DNA from: Pseudomonas sp. BN411
GTDB taxonomy: Bacteria > Pseudomonadota > Gammaproteobacteria > Pseudomonadales > Pseudomonadaceae
Direction: 5' to 3'
Length of the DNA stretch: 64,000 nt
Assembly (NCBI RefSeq): GCF_029871235.1
Contig: NZ_SSOM01000029.1
Location: 1-64,000, forward strand
In this document: positions 36,556 through 47,163 of the stretch, piece by piece
Numbering within the stretch: the first letter of the stretch is position 1
Layout of the letters: every line of letters starts with the position of its first letter
Program-made: the position numbers and the translations under genes
The notes under the pieces: model-generated
Database searches by the model: none
What the model saw: only the letters and a program-made list of their open reading frames with translations
What the model was told of the DNA's origin: nothing

Positions 36556-38682
36556 TCAACGGTCAAGGGGTTCAATGGTGTCGGCACGCACCTGGGCGCC
36601 GAACATTTCGATCATTTTCAGCACCAGCGGATCGCTGGCAATGGCCTCTTCGGCCTGGCGCTGACGAGCGGCGCGTTTACGTGCGGCGGCCTGGGCGGGA
36701 GTCTCCTGCTCGGGACGACGCACTTCGACTTCGAGTTTAAGGTTACGCCCGTGGTACTGGTTCAGCGCATCGTTCAGACGACGCTGCTGGTTGGCGTTGA
36801 ACAGAGCGCTCTGCGCCGGATCCAGGTGCAGGCGCCAGACATCGCCTTCCACGGCCACCAGGGTGCAGTTGGCGCCGATGTTGCCAGTCATCCCCGACAG
36901 CCCAAGGCGCGGGAACAGATCCAGCCACTCGGCGGCAAGACCGGTAGCCGGCTGCGCGGCCGGCAGGACTTCCGACACCGTGGCAGCGGGTTCTTCAGCA
37001 GGGCCGAAGTCATCCATGTAAGCGATGCTGTCGGCATCCGCCTCGTAATAGTCGTCGTAGTCGCCGGGCGGCGGCTCATCGTCGGATTCATCGGCGGCAG
37101 CAACCACTGCGGGCTGGGCAACAGGCTCGACCACAGCCGGCGCGGCTTCGGCCACGGGCTCCGGTTCTGGCTGCACTTCAGGCTCAGCCTGGACCGCCAC
37201 AGGGGACTCGACCACCACCGGAGCGGCAGGCTCTTCCCAGGGCAGGTCGACCACTTCGGCAGGAGCCTCTGCCATTGGCGCGGGCTGTTCAGCCACGGGC
37301 TCGGCAGCAGGCGTTGGGGGAATGCTTTCTTCGACCGCGGCGACAACCGGAGCCTCTACCACCTGAGCGGGTACAAGCGCTTCTACGACAGGAGCCGGAG
37401 CCGGAGCCGTTACTGGCTGGCTGACCTCAGGGGCCGGAGCAACGACCGGAGCCGGAGTCTGTACGGGAGCGGGTTGCGGCGCAGCAACGGCAACCGAAGC
37501 CGACGGGGTGGCTCCGGCCACTGGGTTCGTCCGGGGATCAGTCGTGGCCTGACTGATCCCCGGGTCCTTTAGCTGGACCTTGGGCGCGCCATCGGCATCC
37601 GCCGGACGGAACGCCAACATACGCAGCAGCACCATCTCGAACCCACTGCGTGGATCCGGCGCCAGCGGCAGGTCACGACGGCCAATCAGGCCCATCTGGT
37701 AGTAGAACTGCACGTCTTCGCCGGGCAGGGCCTGCGCCAGCGCCAGTACGCGCTCGCGGTCACCCTGGCCATTGTCGACGGCATCCGGCAGCACCTGGGC
37801 GATAGCCACACGGTGCAGCACGTTGAGCATTTCGGAGAGCACGCCGTTCCAATCCGGGCCCTGCTCGGCCAGTTGGCGTACGGCATCCAGCAAGCCACGG
37901 GCATCACCCTGCAGCAGCGCGTGGAGTACGCCGTAGACCTGGCCATGATCGAGCGTGCCGAGCATGGCGCGGACGTCGGCGGCCAACACCTTGCCTTCAC
38001 CGAAGGCAATCGCCTGGTCGGTGAGGCTCATGGCATCACGCATCGAGCCGTCGGCAGCCCGGCCCAGCAGCCACAGCGCGTCGGCCTCGAAGGGCACGTT
38101 CTCGGCGGTGAGCACATGGGTCAGGTGATCCACCACACGCTCCGGCGGCATGTTCTTCAGGGAGAACTGCAGGCAGCGCGAGAGGATGGTAACGGGCAGT
38201 TTCTGCGGGTCGGTGGTGGCCAGCAGGAACTTGACGTGGGGTGGCGGCTCTTCGAGGGTCTTCAGCAGCGCGTTGAACGAGTGCGTGGAGAGCATGTGCA
38301 CTTCGTCGATCAGGTAGACCTTGTAGCGGCCGCGACTGGGGGCGTACTGCACGTTGTCGAGCAGTTCGCGGGTGTCTTCCACTTTGGTGCGGCTGGCGGC
38401 GTCCACTTCGATCAGGTCGACGAAACGACCTTCATCGATCTCCCGGCAGACCGAACACTGGCCGCAAGGGGTGGAGCTGATGCCGGTTTCGCAGTTCAGG
38501 CACTTGGCGAGAATACGCGCGATGGTGGTCTTGCCCACGCCCCGGGTACCGGTAAACAGATAGGCGTGGTGCAGGCGCTGGTTGTCCAGTGCATTGATCA
38601 AGGCTTTCAGCACATGGGTCTGGCCGACCATTTCGCGGAACGAGCGCGGACGCCATTTTCGTGCAAGAACCTGATAACTCAT
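36556..38682 (-). CDS. dnaX: DNA polymerase III tau subunit (gamma/tau)
   Basis: 708 residues starting [20 protein letters not shown]; 62 in-frame codons upstream are not conserved. It is the clamp-loader ATPase. Walker A is GTRGVGKT, the zinc-binding cysteines are [19 protein letters not shown], Walker B-like DEVH is in [11 protein letters not shown] and the sensor in [11 protein letters not shown]. From about residue 385 to 590 lies a very Ala/Pro/Val/Glu-rich linker, then the tau domain that binds polymerase alpha. No clear slippery AAAAAAG was spotted for a gamma frameshift product. Confidence 0.96.
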   Translation of the reverse strand: MSYQVLARKWRPRSFREMVGQTHVLKALINALDNQRLHHAYLFTGTRGVGKTTIARILAKCLNCETGISSTPCGQCSVCREIDEGRFVDLIEVDAASRTKVEDTRELLDNVQYAPSRGRYKVYLIDEVHMLSTHSFNALLKTLEEPPPHVKFLLATTDPQKLPVTILSRCLQFSLKNMPPERVVDHLTHVLTAENVPFEADALWLLGRAADGSMRDAMSLTDQAIAFGEGKVLAADVRAMLGTLDHGQVYGVLHALLQGDARGLLDAVRQLAEQGPDWNGVLSEMLNVLHRVAIAQVLPDAVDNGQGDRERVLALAQALPGEDVQFYYQMGLIGRRDLPLAPDPRSGFEMVLLRMLAFRPADADGAPKVQLKDPGISQATTDPRTNPVAGATPSASVAVAAPQPAPVQTPAPVVAPAPEVSQPVTAPAPAPVVEALVPAQVVEAPVVAAVEESIPPTPAAEPVAEQPAPMAEAPAEVVDLPWEEPAAPVVVESPVAVQAEPEVQPEPEPVAEAAPAVVEPVAQPAVVAAADESDDEPPPGDYDDYYEADADSIAYMDDFGPAEEPAATVSEVLPAAQPATGLAAEWLDLFPRLGLSGMTGNIGANCTLVAVEGDVWRLHLDPAQSALFNANQQRRLNDALNQYHGRNLKLEVEVRRPEQETPAQAAARKRAARQRQAEEAIASDPLVLKMIEMFGAQVRADTIEPLDR

Positions 38683-38825
38683 TGAAAACCATCGCGTCTG
38701 GGGAGCAGAAGGAGCTAATGCTAGCGGAGCGATGCGCAAATTGCATCCGATGCGAACGGCGCCCTGTTCAATCCGCTCGACAACGGGCATTGTGAGGCAC
38801 CGCCCACTTGAGACGAGGGAGCCCG

Positions 38826-39554
38826 ATGCGCTCATTTGTCCTCGCCCTTCTCCTCTGCTGGAGCACATTCGGCCATGCCGCGACTGCCGCCCTGCGCTTT
38901 TCCGCGGTGGACAGCTGGGCCATGCCGGTGGCCGAGTTCAGGGACAACCGCCTGGTCGGCGGCATCATCCACGACCTGATAGAACGCCTTGCACAACGAC
39001 TCGACATGCCGGTGCAGGTGCATGTCCTGCCACGAAACCGCGTGGAACTTGCCCTGAAACAGAGCGAAATCGACGTACGGTGCTACATCAGCCCGAAATG
39101 GATCACCAACGGCAACGAATACCTCTGGAGCATCCCCTTCCTTTATCAGCGCGACCTGATTGTGGCGCGCAACGGCAGCGAGCAACTTTCCAGCCCGGAC
39201 GCCATGTCCGGGGAGAGCGTGGGCACCGTCCTCGGTTACACCTATCCGCGCCTGCAGCAGCTCTTCGAGCGCGGCGCTGTACAGCGCGACGAGGCCCGCA
39301 ACCAGGACCTGGTGTTACAGAAACTGCTGGCCGGACGCTACCGGTATGCCGTGAGTAACGAACTGGCGCTGGGCTGGTTCAATCGCAATCTGCCGGACGG
39401 GGACCACCTGGTGAGCGTCAGCACGCTGGAAGAGGAACCCGTGGGCTGCCTGGTACGCAACGACCCAGCGCTGCCGACGCAGCGCATCCTGCGCACACTG
39501 GTGCAGATGAAGGAATCAGGGGAAATCGAGGAGATTCTGGCGCGCTACCGTTGA
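38826..39554 (+). CDS. Periplasmic amino-acid-type binding protein (SBP family 3)
   Basis: 242 residues. A signal peptide (MRSFVLALLLCWSTFGHA) is followed by a class 3 solute-binding fold, with RFSAVDSWAMPVAEF, GGIIHDLIERLAQRL and VGTVLGYTYPRL as domain landmarks. The start is 8 bases after GAGGGAG. No permease or ATPase gene is nearby, so it may serve a distant transporter or act as a sensor. It is divergent from dnaX. Confidence 0.85.
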   Translation: MRSFVLALLLCWSTFGHAATAALRFSAVDSWAMPVAEFRDNRLVGGIIHDLIERLAQRLDMPVQVHVLPRNRVELALKQSEIDVRCYISPKWITNGNEYLWSIPFLYQRDLIVARNGSEQLSSPDAMSGESVGTVLGYTYPRLQQLFERGAVQRDEARNQDLVLQKLLAGRYRYAVSNELALGWFNRNLPDGDHLVSVSTLEEEPVGCLVRNDPALPTQRILRTLVQMKESGEIEEILARYR

Positions 39555-39584
39555 AGGCCGGCCGCTGAACAAACGAATCCCGCC

Positions 39585-39929
39585 CTAGTAACGCAGATAG
39601 CCCTCAAGTGTCGTCCAACCCTTTTCCCGCGCCTTGGCAATTGCCTCCGTCGCGTTCTCCGCGGCCTTCATCAACGCCGCTGCCGTACAACCCTGATTGA
39701 CCTGTATTTCCCCGCTTTCAAAGCTGGAGACAAACCTCCTGGCCTCAACCATGAGCCGTGCACACGAATCATCGGGCTTCAGTTTTGCCCTCCATTCGTT
39801 CTCCAGCTCCAAGGCACACATGCGTGTCCTCATTTCCAGGTCGAATGCGTAGCTGCAGCCCAAACCGTACGTCGCTGCCGGATAAAACAAGACTGGAAGT
39901 AGCGCCACGAACGCTCTTGAAACTCTCAT
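39585..39929 (-). CDS. Secreted small protein of unknown function
   Basis: 114 residues starting MRVSRAFVALLPVLFYPAAT, a signal peptide with cleavage likely after TYGLG or nearby. The mature part has four Cys residues and is helix-rich (SFESGEIQVNQGCTAAALMK). I recognise no family. A second possible start, nine residues upstream, has no better ribosome site. Codon use is more AT-rich than that of neighbouring genes, and it is convergent with the binding-protein gene. Confidence 0.62.
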   Translation of the reverse strand: MRVSRAFVALLPVLFYPAATYGLGCSYAFDLEMRTRMCALELENEWRAKLKPDDSCARLMVEARRFVSSFESGEIQVNQGCTAAALMKAAENATEAIAKAREKGWTTLEGYLRY

Positions 39930-40143
39930 ATCGACCGCCCCGCTCGAGCAGGCCATACGTGAGTTTAGGTCAGCCAGGCAGTCGACAGACGCTGGTGCTG
40001 TAGTGAGGAACGCACGAAGTCAGCTGGTCGCTGAGGGAGAAAAGCCGAGGGATTGAACCGAATGCAGGACAAATGGATAGGGTCACTCGCGCGGCGCACC
40101 ACTCTGGCGTACCACAACGCTGTCACACTCTTGGATTTTTTGG

Positions 40144-40172
40144 CGAGAAAAGTCTTTTAGAACTAAAGACTT
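40144..40172 (-). terminator. Terminator of the SRP RNA gene
   Basis: AAGTCTTT pairs with AAAGACTT around seven bases, followed on the minus strand by TTTTCTC, 11 bases after the RNA 3' end. Confidence 0.75.
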
Positions 40173-40182
40173 AGAAATTGGA

Positions 40183-40292
40183 GGTGACCCCACCAGCCAC
40201 ACCCCGGCACACGATTTCACCGCTGCGGCTGCTCCCTTCCGGGCCTGACCGGGTTCACGGCTGATCGTTGCGGGGGGACCGGCAGGGCCACC
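40183..40292 (-). ncRNA. ffs: 4.5S signal recognition particle RNA
   Basis: The minus strand carries the universal SRP core GGTCAGGCCCGGAAGGGAGC with AGCC beyond, the Ffh-binding loop region. The two ends, GGTGGCCCTGCCGGTC and GGCTGGTGGGGTCACC, pair along their full length with G-U pairs. The structure is a single hairpin of about 110 bases as in other gammaproteobacteria. It works with Ffh to target membrane proteins. The 5' and 3' ends were set from the pairing and may be off by a few bases. Confidence 0.93.
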
Positions 40293-40325
40293 ATCACGCA
40301 GCTCGCCAGATCGGCGAGCCGCGCC

Positions 40326-40353
40326 ATTGTACCGGCTCTTCGTCAACTTACAA
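40326..40353 (-). promoter_or_regulatory. Candidate ffs promoter
   Basis: TTGTAA (40348-40353), 16 bases, then TACAAT (40326-40331) on the minus strand, about 33 bases before the RNA 5' end. This leaves a short leader to be trimmed. Confidence 0.55.
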
Positions 40354-40388
40354 CCGGTAAAACCGTTTTCCTTACAAGCACTTGCGGG

Positions 40389-42023
40389 TCAGACCCGGAA
40401 GCGCCCCACCAGTTGGGCCAGGCCGCTGGACAGCTGGGAAAGGTGCTGGCTGGCCTGATTGCTCTGCTCCGAGGTCTGCGCGGCCTCGTTGGAGAGGTCG
40501 CGGATGTCGCTGATGTTGCGGGCGATCTCCTCGGTGACACTGCTCTGCTCTTCGCAGGCGGTGGCGATCTGGGCAGCCATGTCGTTGATCCGCTGCACCG
40601 AATCGCCGGTGTCGGTGAGCGCCTGATCGACACCCGCCGCGCGTTCCACGCTATCCCTTGCCTTCAGGCTGCCCGAACGCATGGCCTTGACCGCCTCCTG
40701 CACGCCGGCCTGAAGGCGTTCGATCATCAGTTGGATGTCCTTGGTGGAATCCTGGGTCCGCGCCGCCAGGGCGCGCACCTCATCGGCCACCACGGCGAAC
40801 CCCCTGCCCTGCTCGCCAGCCCGTGCGGCTTCGATGGCGGCGTTCAGCGCCAGCAGGTTGGTCTGGTCGGCGATGCCCTTGATCACCGCCAGTACGGCGC
40901 CGATGTTGGCGGTCTCCTGCTCAAGGGTGCTGATGGTGGTGGATGCGCTTTCCACCTCTATCGCCAACTGACGAATGGCAGCGACGGTCGCCCCTACCAC
41001 CTGGGCGCCCTCGCGGGACTGCTCTTCGGCGAAGCGCGCCGCGTCGGCCGCGTTCTGCGCATTGCGCGCCACCTCGTGCACGGCCGCACTCATTTCCGTG
41101 GCAGCAGTGCTCACCTGGTCCACGGCGGCGTGTTCGCTATTGATCAGACGATCATTGGCGGCCGCCAGCCCTGCCAGGCTGCGCGCCGAGTCGGCCACTT
41201 CCCCGGTCACCCGGCTGACCTCCCGGATCAGCGGCTGCAATTTGTCGAGAAAACGATTGAAGGCATGACTGAGCTTGCCCAGTTCGTCCTTCGACAATAC
41301 TTCCAGGCGCACGCGCAGGTCCCCGTCGCCGTCGGCGATCTGCTCGATTCGTTCCAGCAGGTTCCGCAAGGGACGGGTCACCAGCGCAGGGAAGCCGATG
41401 ACGAGTATGAGGCACAGGCCCAGACCAATGGCGATGGCCAACCCCTGCTGCCAGGCGCGTGCATCCCCGAAGGCGATAGCGCCCTGCCCTTCGGCGTTGG
41501 CGGCCAGGTCCTCCAGTTCGCCGAGCTTGTCGATGGCATCGCGCATCTCGCCGAACTGGCGTTCGCTGTCACCGAAGCTGAGGGTGCTGGCCGCTGCCGG
41601 GTCCTGGGCGGACAGGTCGACCACCCGCTGCGAGGTGGCCTTCCACTGGGCATAGCCACGGTCGAATTGAGCCACCAGTTGCTGGGCTTCAGCGCTGGCG
41701 TCCATGGCGGCGTATTTGTGCACGCGGTCGTAGGCCTGTTGCAGATTCTCCGCATGGTCCGCCTTGAGCGTCTGGACGTGCTCGCCGGCGGCCTCATCCA
41801 GCAGGCTGCGTTCAGCGATGAACGCCTGGTAGAGGTCACGGTCGGCGTTGAGCAGCAGGCTGATGGCGGGCAGATAGCGGTTGGTCAGTTGCTTGCTGGA
41901 GTCCCCGACCTGGGCGATCCCCTGCATGCCGAGGCCGCCCACCAGCACCATGAGAAACGCCAGCACCAGGATGGGCAAGGCGATCTTCCAGCGAAACCCC
42001 AAATCAGCAAAGGCACGTAGCAT
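40389..42023 (-). CDS. Methyl-accepting chemotaxis transducer
   Basis: 544 residues. A membrane helix at about 12-33 is followed by a periplasmic four-helix-bundle sensor (about 34-190). A second helix at about 192-215 precedes a HAMP domain (about 215-270, [20 protein letters not shown]) and the signalling domain with the hairpin tip [11 protein letters not shown]-type repeat and the conserved [20 protein letters not shown] relative ([20 protein letters not shown]). The ligand is unknown. AAGGAG lies 7 bases before ATG. Transcription runs into ffs on the same strand. A possible weak terminator is at 40352-40372. Confidence 0.93.
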   Translation of the reverse strand: MLRAFADLGFRWKIALPILVLAFLMVLVGGLGMQGIAQVGDSSKQLTNRYLPAISLLLNADRDLYQAFIAERSLLDEAAGEHVQTLKADHAENLQQAYDRVHKYAAMDASAEAQQLVAQFDRGYAQWKATSQRVVDLSAQDPAAASTLSFGDSERQFGEMRDAIDKLGELEDLAANAEGQGAIAFGDARAWQQGLAIAIGLGLCLILVIGFPALVTRPLRNLLERIEQIADGDGDLRVRLEVLSKDELGKLSHAFNRFLDKLQPLIREVSRVTGEVADSARSLAGLAAANDRLINSEHAAVDQVSTAATEMSAAVHEVARNAQNAADAARFAEEQSREGAQVVGATVAAIRQLAIEVESASTTISTLEQETANIGAVLAVIKGIADQTNLLALNAAIEAARAGEQGRGFAVVADEVRALAARTQDSTKDIQLMIERLQAGVQEAVKAMRSGSLKARDSVERAAGVDQALTDTGDSVQRINDMAAQIATACEEQSSVTEEIARNISDIRDLSNEAAQTSEQSNQASQHLSQLSSGLAQLVGRFRV

Positions 42024-42147
42024 GGCGGCTCTCCTTAGCGCTTGGCATCACAAGGCCAAGCGTAGTCGGTCAAGGGAATTCAGGCCTTGCATGGGCAGCG
42101 ACGGCCATCGGCATCTGTAGACGCCTTATTCCGGCACCGGGTGACGT

Positions 42148-42178
42148 CCTGTCGTCGACCGTCCTGGCCGACGACAGG
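42148..42178. repeat. Perfect hairpin in the chemoreceptor/HU intergenic region
   Basis: CCTGTCGTCG and CGACGACAGG (10-base arms) around an 11-base loop, followed closely by GCGTC-ATATC-GACGC. The 340-base gap between the two divergent genes holds no gene; the hairpins may be operators or mRNA structures in the HU leader. A TGTGCTAGCGT (about 42230) resembles a stationary-phase -10 box. Confidence 0.5.
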
Positions 42179-42365
42179 TTGCGTCATATCGACGCAAAAC
42201 CCGGCCGCCTACACAGGTTCGCCACACCTTTTGTGCTAGCGTCCCCAACCGGTTGCGGCCCGCTGCTACAACTTCCGCCGCACTTCCAGACGCGCCGCTT
42301 GTCACATCAGGGCCGGCGCGTCCGGCCAGGCCACAAGCCAGACATTCATTAAATGGAGCAACACC

Positions 42366-42647
42366 ATGGCACTCACCAAAGACCAGCTGATCTCTGACAT
42401 CGCAGAAGCCACCGACACCACCAAGGCCGCCGTGCGCGCCGTGCTCGAGCAGCTCAGCGAGATCGTCAGCGACTCCCTGGAGAACAGTGATGAGATCACC
42501 CTGCCGGGCATCGGCAAGCTGAAGGTCGGCGATCGTCCCGCCCGTACCGGCCGCAACCCGCAGACCGGCAAGACCATCGAGATCGCCGCGAAGAAGGTGG
42601 TCAAGTTCGTTCCGGCCAAGGCCCTGACCGACGCGGTCAACAAGTAA
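42366..42647 (+). CDS. HU-family DNA-binding protein
   Basis: 93 residues starting MALTKDQLISDIAEATDTTK. HU/IHF fold with arm motif GDRPARTGRNPQTGKTIEIA. It is shorter than, and distinct from, ihfB at 11692, and more like the additional HU forms (HupN/HupP type) of Pseudomonas. It shapes the nucleoid. A terminator follows at once, so it is a single-gene unit. Confidence 0.93.
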   Translation: MALTKDQLISDIAEATDTTKAAVRAVLEQLSEIVSDSLENSDEITLPGIGKLKVGDRPARTGRNPQTGKTIEIAAKKVVKFVPAKALTDAVNK

Positions 42648-42650
42648 TGC

Positions 42651-42680
42651 AAAAGGGGCAGGCCCAAGGCCTGCCCCTTT
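42651..42680 (+). terminator. Rho-independent terminator of the HU-like gene
   Basis: AAAGGGGCAGGC pairs with GCCTGCCCCTTT around CCAAG. It ends 14 bases before the TadD stop and may act on both converging transcripts. Confidence 0.9.
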
Positions 42681-42693
42681 CCATCATCCCGGT

Positions 42694-43740
42694 CTACGGT
42701 AATGCGACCGGGCGTACCTCCGCTCCCGGAATCACTGCCACCGGTTCCCCCACCGATGTGGCGCCCCCCATGCCGCGCAGGCGGCGAATCTGCTGGACCC
42801 GATTGAGATTTTCCCAGGCTGTTTCGTAGTGCGCCGGCGACTGGTCGATGGCGCTGCGGAAGAATTGCTCCGCCTCATCCAGCTTGCCTTCCACCAGACA
42901 GATGTAGCCGACGTCGTTGCTCGCCTCGGCAGGCTTCTCCACCTGCTCGAACGCCGAAATCGCTTCCTCGTAACGCCCCATCCGCGCCAGCAGCAGGCCG
43001 TAGTTGCGCCACAACGGGTGGTAGGCAGGATCGAAGCTGATGCCCTGCTTGTACGTGCGTTCGGCCTGGTCCCAGTTGCCGGCCAGGTAATAGGAATAGC
43101 CGAGGCTGTTCTGCACCAGCGTCGAGCGGGGGTCGATCTTCATCGCGAGAAGGTAGTAAGCCTGGGAAATGGAGAAGTTCTCCTTCAGGTCCGCCAGCAC
43201 ACCCAGCCCGTTGTAGACCCGCAAGGGGGACTTGCTGTCCACCTTCAGCCTGGCCACATCACCCAGCGCCACCTTCGGAGTACCTCCCAGCCGGCGCTGA
43301 TCTTCGCCAATTGCCTGGAGCAGGAACGCCTCGGCCTGGTCATGGCGGCGGATACCGAGGTTGAGCAGGCCCATCTCGGCCAGCGCGTCGATATTGTCCG
43401 GGTCGTTACCCAGCACATCGGTGAACGCCATTTCGGCCAACTGGGTGTTGCCCCGCTCCCGATGGATGCGCCCCACCCAAACCAGGGCGTCATAGCGATT
43501 GGGGTCGAGTTCGATGGCGCGCAGGTACTGGTACAGCGCCTGGTCCGTATCGCCAGCCTGGTAGGAATGGGCCGCCATTTGCATGGCCAGCTCGGGAGTG
43601 TTGATCTGGCTTTGCACCTGATAGAGCACGGAATTGTCGCCCCGGTAGACGGACTGGAAACCGCCGGCCTTTTCAGGCCCCATGTTCTGGCATCCCGACA
43701 GCACGGCCATCATGGCCAACAGCAGACTGGTTCTGTTCAT
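42694..43740 (-). CDS. tadD: TadD-like TPR lipoprotein of the Flp pilus
   Basis: 348 residues. The signal peptide ends in a lipobox (LSGC, Cys17), so it is anchored to a membrane. About six tetratricopeptide repeats follow (e.g. YRAIELDPNRYDALVWVGRI). TadD helps the secretin assemble. It is the last gene of the Tad operon and starts 2 bases after the tadC stop. An extra Asn/Pro-rich tail follows the repeats. Confidence 0.9.
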   Translation of the reverse strand: MNRTSLLLAMMAVLSGCQNMGPEKAGGFQSVYRGDNSVLYQVQSQINTPELAMQMAAHSYQAGDTDQALYQYLRAIELDPNRYDALVWVGRIHRERGNTQLAEMAFTDVLGNDPDNIDALAEMGLLNLGIRRHDQAEAFLLQAIGEDQRRLGGTPKVALGDVARLKVDSKSPLRVYNGLGVLADLKENFSISQAYYLLAMKIDPRSTLVQNSLGYSYYLAGNWDQAERTYKQGISFDPAYHPLWRNYGLLLARMGRYEEAISAFEQVEKPAEASNDVGYICLVEGKLDEAEQFFRSAIDQSPAHYETAWENLNRVQQIRRLRGMGGATSVGEPVAVIPGAEVRPVALP

Positions 43741-43741
43741 G

Positions 43742-44710
43742 TCATCGCATCCCGAAGGCTCTGAGAACCCCAATTACTGCGGGGCCGATGGCCACCAGGA
43801 AAAAGCTTGGCCATAGGCAAAAGATTAGCGGGAACACCAGTTTGGTCCCGATCTTGGCGGCCCGCTCCTCCGCTGCCTGGGTACGCCGGTCGCGAAACTC
43901 ATCGGCGTAGATGCGCAAGGTATCCGCCACACTGGTACCAAAGCGGATGCTCTGCGAAAGCAGACTCACAAGTCCGTGCAGATCCTCCAGCCCGGTGCGA
44001 TCCGCCAGGTGCTTGAGGGCCTGCGCACTCGGGATGCCCGCACGTATCTCCGCATTGACCAGCGCCAGCTCTTCAGCCAGCTCCGACTGGCTCACCGCCA
44101 TCTCATCGGCCACCCGTTCGATGGCCTGGGGCAGCGCCAACCCCGACTCCACACAGACCACCATCAGATCCAGGGCATCGGGAAAGGCCGTCCGCAGTCG
44201 ACCTATGCGCGCTTCCTTGCGATGTTCCACCAGGATTGCCGGTATCAGCCAACCTAGCGCCACCGCCGACACCGCCACCAGCAGTACCAGGCTCACAGAG
44301 AGCTTGGGCAGCATCGGCAATACCATGACGGCCACCGCAAGGGTCAGCAGCGGCAACAGCAGGCGCACAGCCCAGTAGACCTGTACCGCCGATGCCGAAC
44401 GGTAGCCGGCATGGGACAGCAACTGGCGGGTTGCGGAAGCCTTACGCTCCTCCCCTGGCATTAGGTGGCTCCCTACCTGCTCCAGTATCAGTTGCAGGTT
44501 GCTCACCGGGCGCTGCCCCGCAACGATGGCGTCGTGACCGCGCTTGATCAGCGCAAGTCGCCGCTGCACCGGACTCTGCAGGCCCATTGCAAGCATGCCG
44601 AATGTGATCACGGCCAGCATCGCGCTCAGTGCCACCGCCGCCAGGAACACCAGCCGCGCCATCTGCGGGTCGCCCACCAAACCATTGATCAATCCGAGCA
44701 CGTAGTCCAT
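43742..44710 (-). CDS. tadC: TadC inner-membrane platform protein
   Basis: 322 residues with a T2SSF domain and four membrane helices (VFLAAVALSAMLAVITFGML, a pair near 115-145, and a C-terminal FPLIFCLWPSFFLVAIGPA). The cytoplasmic loop FPDALDLMVVCVESGLALPQA is a family signature. TadC pairs with TadB as the platform. It is 28 bases after tadB. Confidence 0.92.
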   Translation of the reverse strand: MDYVLGLINGLVGDPQMARLVFLAAVALSAMLAVITFGMLAMGLQSPVQRRLALIKRGHDAIVAGQRPVSNLQLILEQVGSHLMPGEERKASATRQLLSHAGYRSASAVQVYWAVRLLLPLLTLAVAVMVLPMLPKLSVSLVLLVAVSAVALGWLIPAILVEHRKEARIGRLRTAFPDALDLMVVCVESGLALPQAIERVADEMAVSQSELAEELALVNAEIRAGIPSAQALKHLADRTGLEDLHGLVSLLSQSIRFGTSVADTLRIYADEFRDRRTQAAEERAAKIGTKLVFPLIFCLWPSFFLVAIGPAVIGVLRAFGMR

Positions 44711-44738
44711 GGAATGCGCCTCCTCGTCGACGACATCA

Positions 44739-45725
44739 TCAGACCTGGATCCGAATGATCCGGCGAATCCAGAAAATGCCCACGATCATGGCGACGAAGG
44801 CATAAATGATCATCTGCTGTCCCAATGGGTCGTTAAGCAGAACCGGCATGTATTGCGGCGTTGTGAGCATGATTCCCGCCGCCAGTACAAAGGGCACTGC
44901 CACCAGCACCCACGCCGAGATCCGTCCTTCCGCCGACAGCGTCTTGACCTTGCGTTGGAAACGGAAGCGTCCCCGAATCAGGCGGCTCAAGCGCTCCAAT
45001 ACCTCGGTCAGGTTGCCACCGGACTCGCGGTGGATCAGGACAGAGGTCACCAGCATCATCACCGTCATGCTCGGCATCCTCTCCAGCAGGCCCAGCATGG
45101 CCCGGCGCACGTCATTGCCGTAGTTCATGTCGGCGAAGGTCAGACCGAACTCCTCGGCTACCGGGCCTTTGTGCTCTTCCGCCACCAGACGCAGGGTTTC
45201 GTTGAACGGGTGCCCAGCACGCAGCGCGCGACACATGGCATCCAGCGCATCGGGCAGACCGTCTTCGAAGGCAGCGAAGCGGGCATTACGGTCGCTGGCG
45301 ATCTTCAGCAGCGGCATAAAGAACGCCAGCACGCCGAAAACCAACGCCAGCCACCAGAGTTTGAACAGTAGCCAGGCGCCAGCGCCCACAACCAGCGCGA
45401 CGGTCAGGCAAATCCACGCTACCCGGTATGCCCGGTATTCATGTCCGGACTGCTCGATCATCTGCGCCAGTCGCTCCATCAACGGCAGTTGTTCCAGCCT
45501 GGCCTCCATAGGCGAGAGGCGCTTGAGGTACTTCTGCCTCAGCACCGTCTGCATGTTCGGCACGTTACTGGCGTGTTCCAGGATGTCGAGGCGTGCACGA
45601 ATGCGACGACGTACCTTGCTGGCTTCGCCAAACACCGGCACCACTAGCCCCTGGCTGAGCAGGAACACGGCGACGAAAACCATTCCAAGGAAGGCGAGGA
45701 TGAACTCGGCAGGTATTTGGTTCAT
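44739..45725 (-). CDS. tadB: TadB inner-membrane platform protein
   Basis: 328 residues, T2SSF family. N-terminal helix FILAFLGMVFVAVFLLSQGL, then two helices around GAGAWLLFKLWWLALVFGVL, a cytoplasmic domain with GLPDALDAMCRALRAGHPFN, and a C-terminal helix pair. It forms the platform with TadC and contacts the TadA ATPase. It starts 4 bases after tadA. Confidence 0.92.
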   Translation of the reverse strand: MNQIPAEFILAFLGMVFVAVFLLSQGLVVPVFGEASKVRRRIRARLDILEHASNVPNMQTVLRQKYLKRLSPMEARLEQLPLMERLAQMIEQSGHEYRAYRVAWICLTVALVVGAGAWLLFKLWWLALVFGVLAFFMPLLKIASDRNARFAAFEDGLPDALDAMCRALRAGHPFNETLRLVAEEHKGPVAEEFGLTFADMNYGNDVRRAMLGLLERMPSMTVMMLVTSVLIHRESGGNLTEVLERLSRLIRGRFRFQRKVKTLSAEGRISAWVLVAVPFVLAAGIMLTTPQYMPVLLNDPLGQQMIIYAFVAMIVGIFWIRRIIRIQV

Positions 45726-45729
45726 GGTC

Positions 45730-47160
45730 TTAGGCCTCCATCCATTCCGGACGGAAGAGGTTCAGCGGCAACTCTATGCCTCGCTTGGCCAGCACATCGC
45801 GGAAGTTCGGGACCATGCCGCTGGGGCGGAACTCACCAAGCACCTCACCGTGTTCACTAATACCCCGGCGGTCGAAGGCGAAGATTTCGGTCATGGTGAT
45901 GATCTCGCCCTCCATGCCATTTATTTCCTGCACGCTGACCAGCCGACGCTTGCCGTCTTCCTGTCGCTCCAACTGGATGACGACATCGATGGCCGAAGCA
46001 ATCTGCTGACGCAGGGCTTTGATCGGGAAAGTGGCGCCGGTCATAGACACCATGTTCTCGATTCGACCAAGGGCGTCACGCGCCGTGTTGGCGTGGATGG
46101 TGGTGAGCGAACCGTCGTGGCCGGTATTCATTGCTGTCAGCATGTCCAGCGCCTCGGCGCCACGGACTTCGCCGATGACGATACGGTCCGGGCGCATGCG
46201 CAAGCTGTTACGCACCAGTTCACGCTGGTTCACCTCTCCGCGCCCTTCGATGTTCGCCGGTCGGGTTTCCAGACGGACCACATGCGGCTGCTGCAGTTGC
46301 AACTCGGCGGAGTCTTCGATCGTAACGATGCGTTCGTTGTGGGGGATGAAGCTGGACAGCACGTTGAGCATGGTGGTCTTACCGGTGCCGGTGCCGCCGG
46401 AAACCAGCACGTTGAGACGGCCGCGCACGATGGCTTTCAGTACTAGCGCGATGGCCGGGGTCAGGGTACCCATCTGGACCAGGCTTTCGGTGTTCAGCAG
46501 ATCCACGGCGAAGCGGCGTATCGACAGGCTTGGCCCGTCGATGGCCAGGGGCGGGATGATGGCGTTGACCCGCGAGCCATCTTTCAGGCGAGCGTCCACC
46601 AGGGGTGAGGATTCGTCGATGCGCCGGCCCAGGCTGGACACGATACGGTCGATGATGTTCAGCAGATGCTGGTCATCGCGAAAACGCACGTCTGTGCGCT
46701 GCAGCTTGCCGTGGCGCTCCACGTACACCGAGCCGTGGCCATTGACCAGGATGTCGGACACGCTATGGTCCGCCAGCAAAGGCTCCAGGGGTCCTAGGCC
46801 GAGGACTTCATCAGTGATCTGCTTGATGATCAATTGACGGCAGCCCGAACTTACCGGCGCTTGGTGCTCATCCAGCAGGCGCGAACAAATTTCACGGATC
46901 TGCCGCGCAGCCTCGGTCGGCTCAAGGGCGTCCAGTAGGGATAGATCCATCACCTTGAGCAATTGCTCATAGGTACGCTCGCGCCAGTCGGCTTCCACCG
47001 AGCTCAGGTGAGTACGAGTTTCATAGGGTTGGTCCGGCGCACAGATCTCCCAGGCCATCAGGTTGGCGCCCTCTTCGTCTTCCTCTCCCCCTTGAGGCTG
47101 ATTGGCGCTGGATTTTTTGGCTGAGGGCTGGCGCAGCCTGCTGCGGAAATCGCTGAACAT
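45730..47160 (-). CDS. tadA: TadA/CpaF secretion ATPase
   Basis: 476 residues. Walker A is [15 protein letters not shown], the Asp box [12 protein letters not shown], Walker [15 protein letters not shown], and the His box [14 protein letters not shown]. It drives pilus extension, and in some Tad systems retraction too. N-terminal 90 residues are the usual Tad extension. It overlaps nothing and starts 3 bases from tadZ. Confidence 0.95.
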   Translation of the reverse strand: MFSDFRSRLRQPSAKKSSANQPQGGEEDEEGANLMAWEICAPDQPYETRTHLSSVEADWRERTYEQLLKVMDLSLLDALEPTEAARQIREICSRLLDEHQAPVSSGCRQLIIKQITDEVLGLGPLEPLLADHSVSDILVNGHGSVYVERHGKLQRTDVRFRDDQHLLNIIDRIVSSLGRRIDESSPLVDARLKDGSRVNAIIPPLAIDGPSLSIRRFAVDLLNTESLVQMGTLTPAIALVLKAIVRGRLNVLVSGGTGTGKTTMLNVLSSFIPHNERIVTIEDSAELQLQQPHVVRLETRPANIEGRGEVNQRELVRNSLRMRPDRIVIGEVRGAEALDMLTAMNTGHDGSLTTIHANTARDALGRIENMVSMTGATFPIKALRQQIASAIDVVIQLERQEDGKRRLVSVQEINGMEGEIITMTEIFAFDRRGISEHGEVLGEFRPSGMVPNFRDVLAKRGIELPLNLFRPEWMEA

Positions 47161-47163
47161 GAT

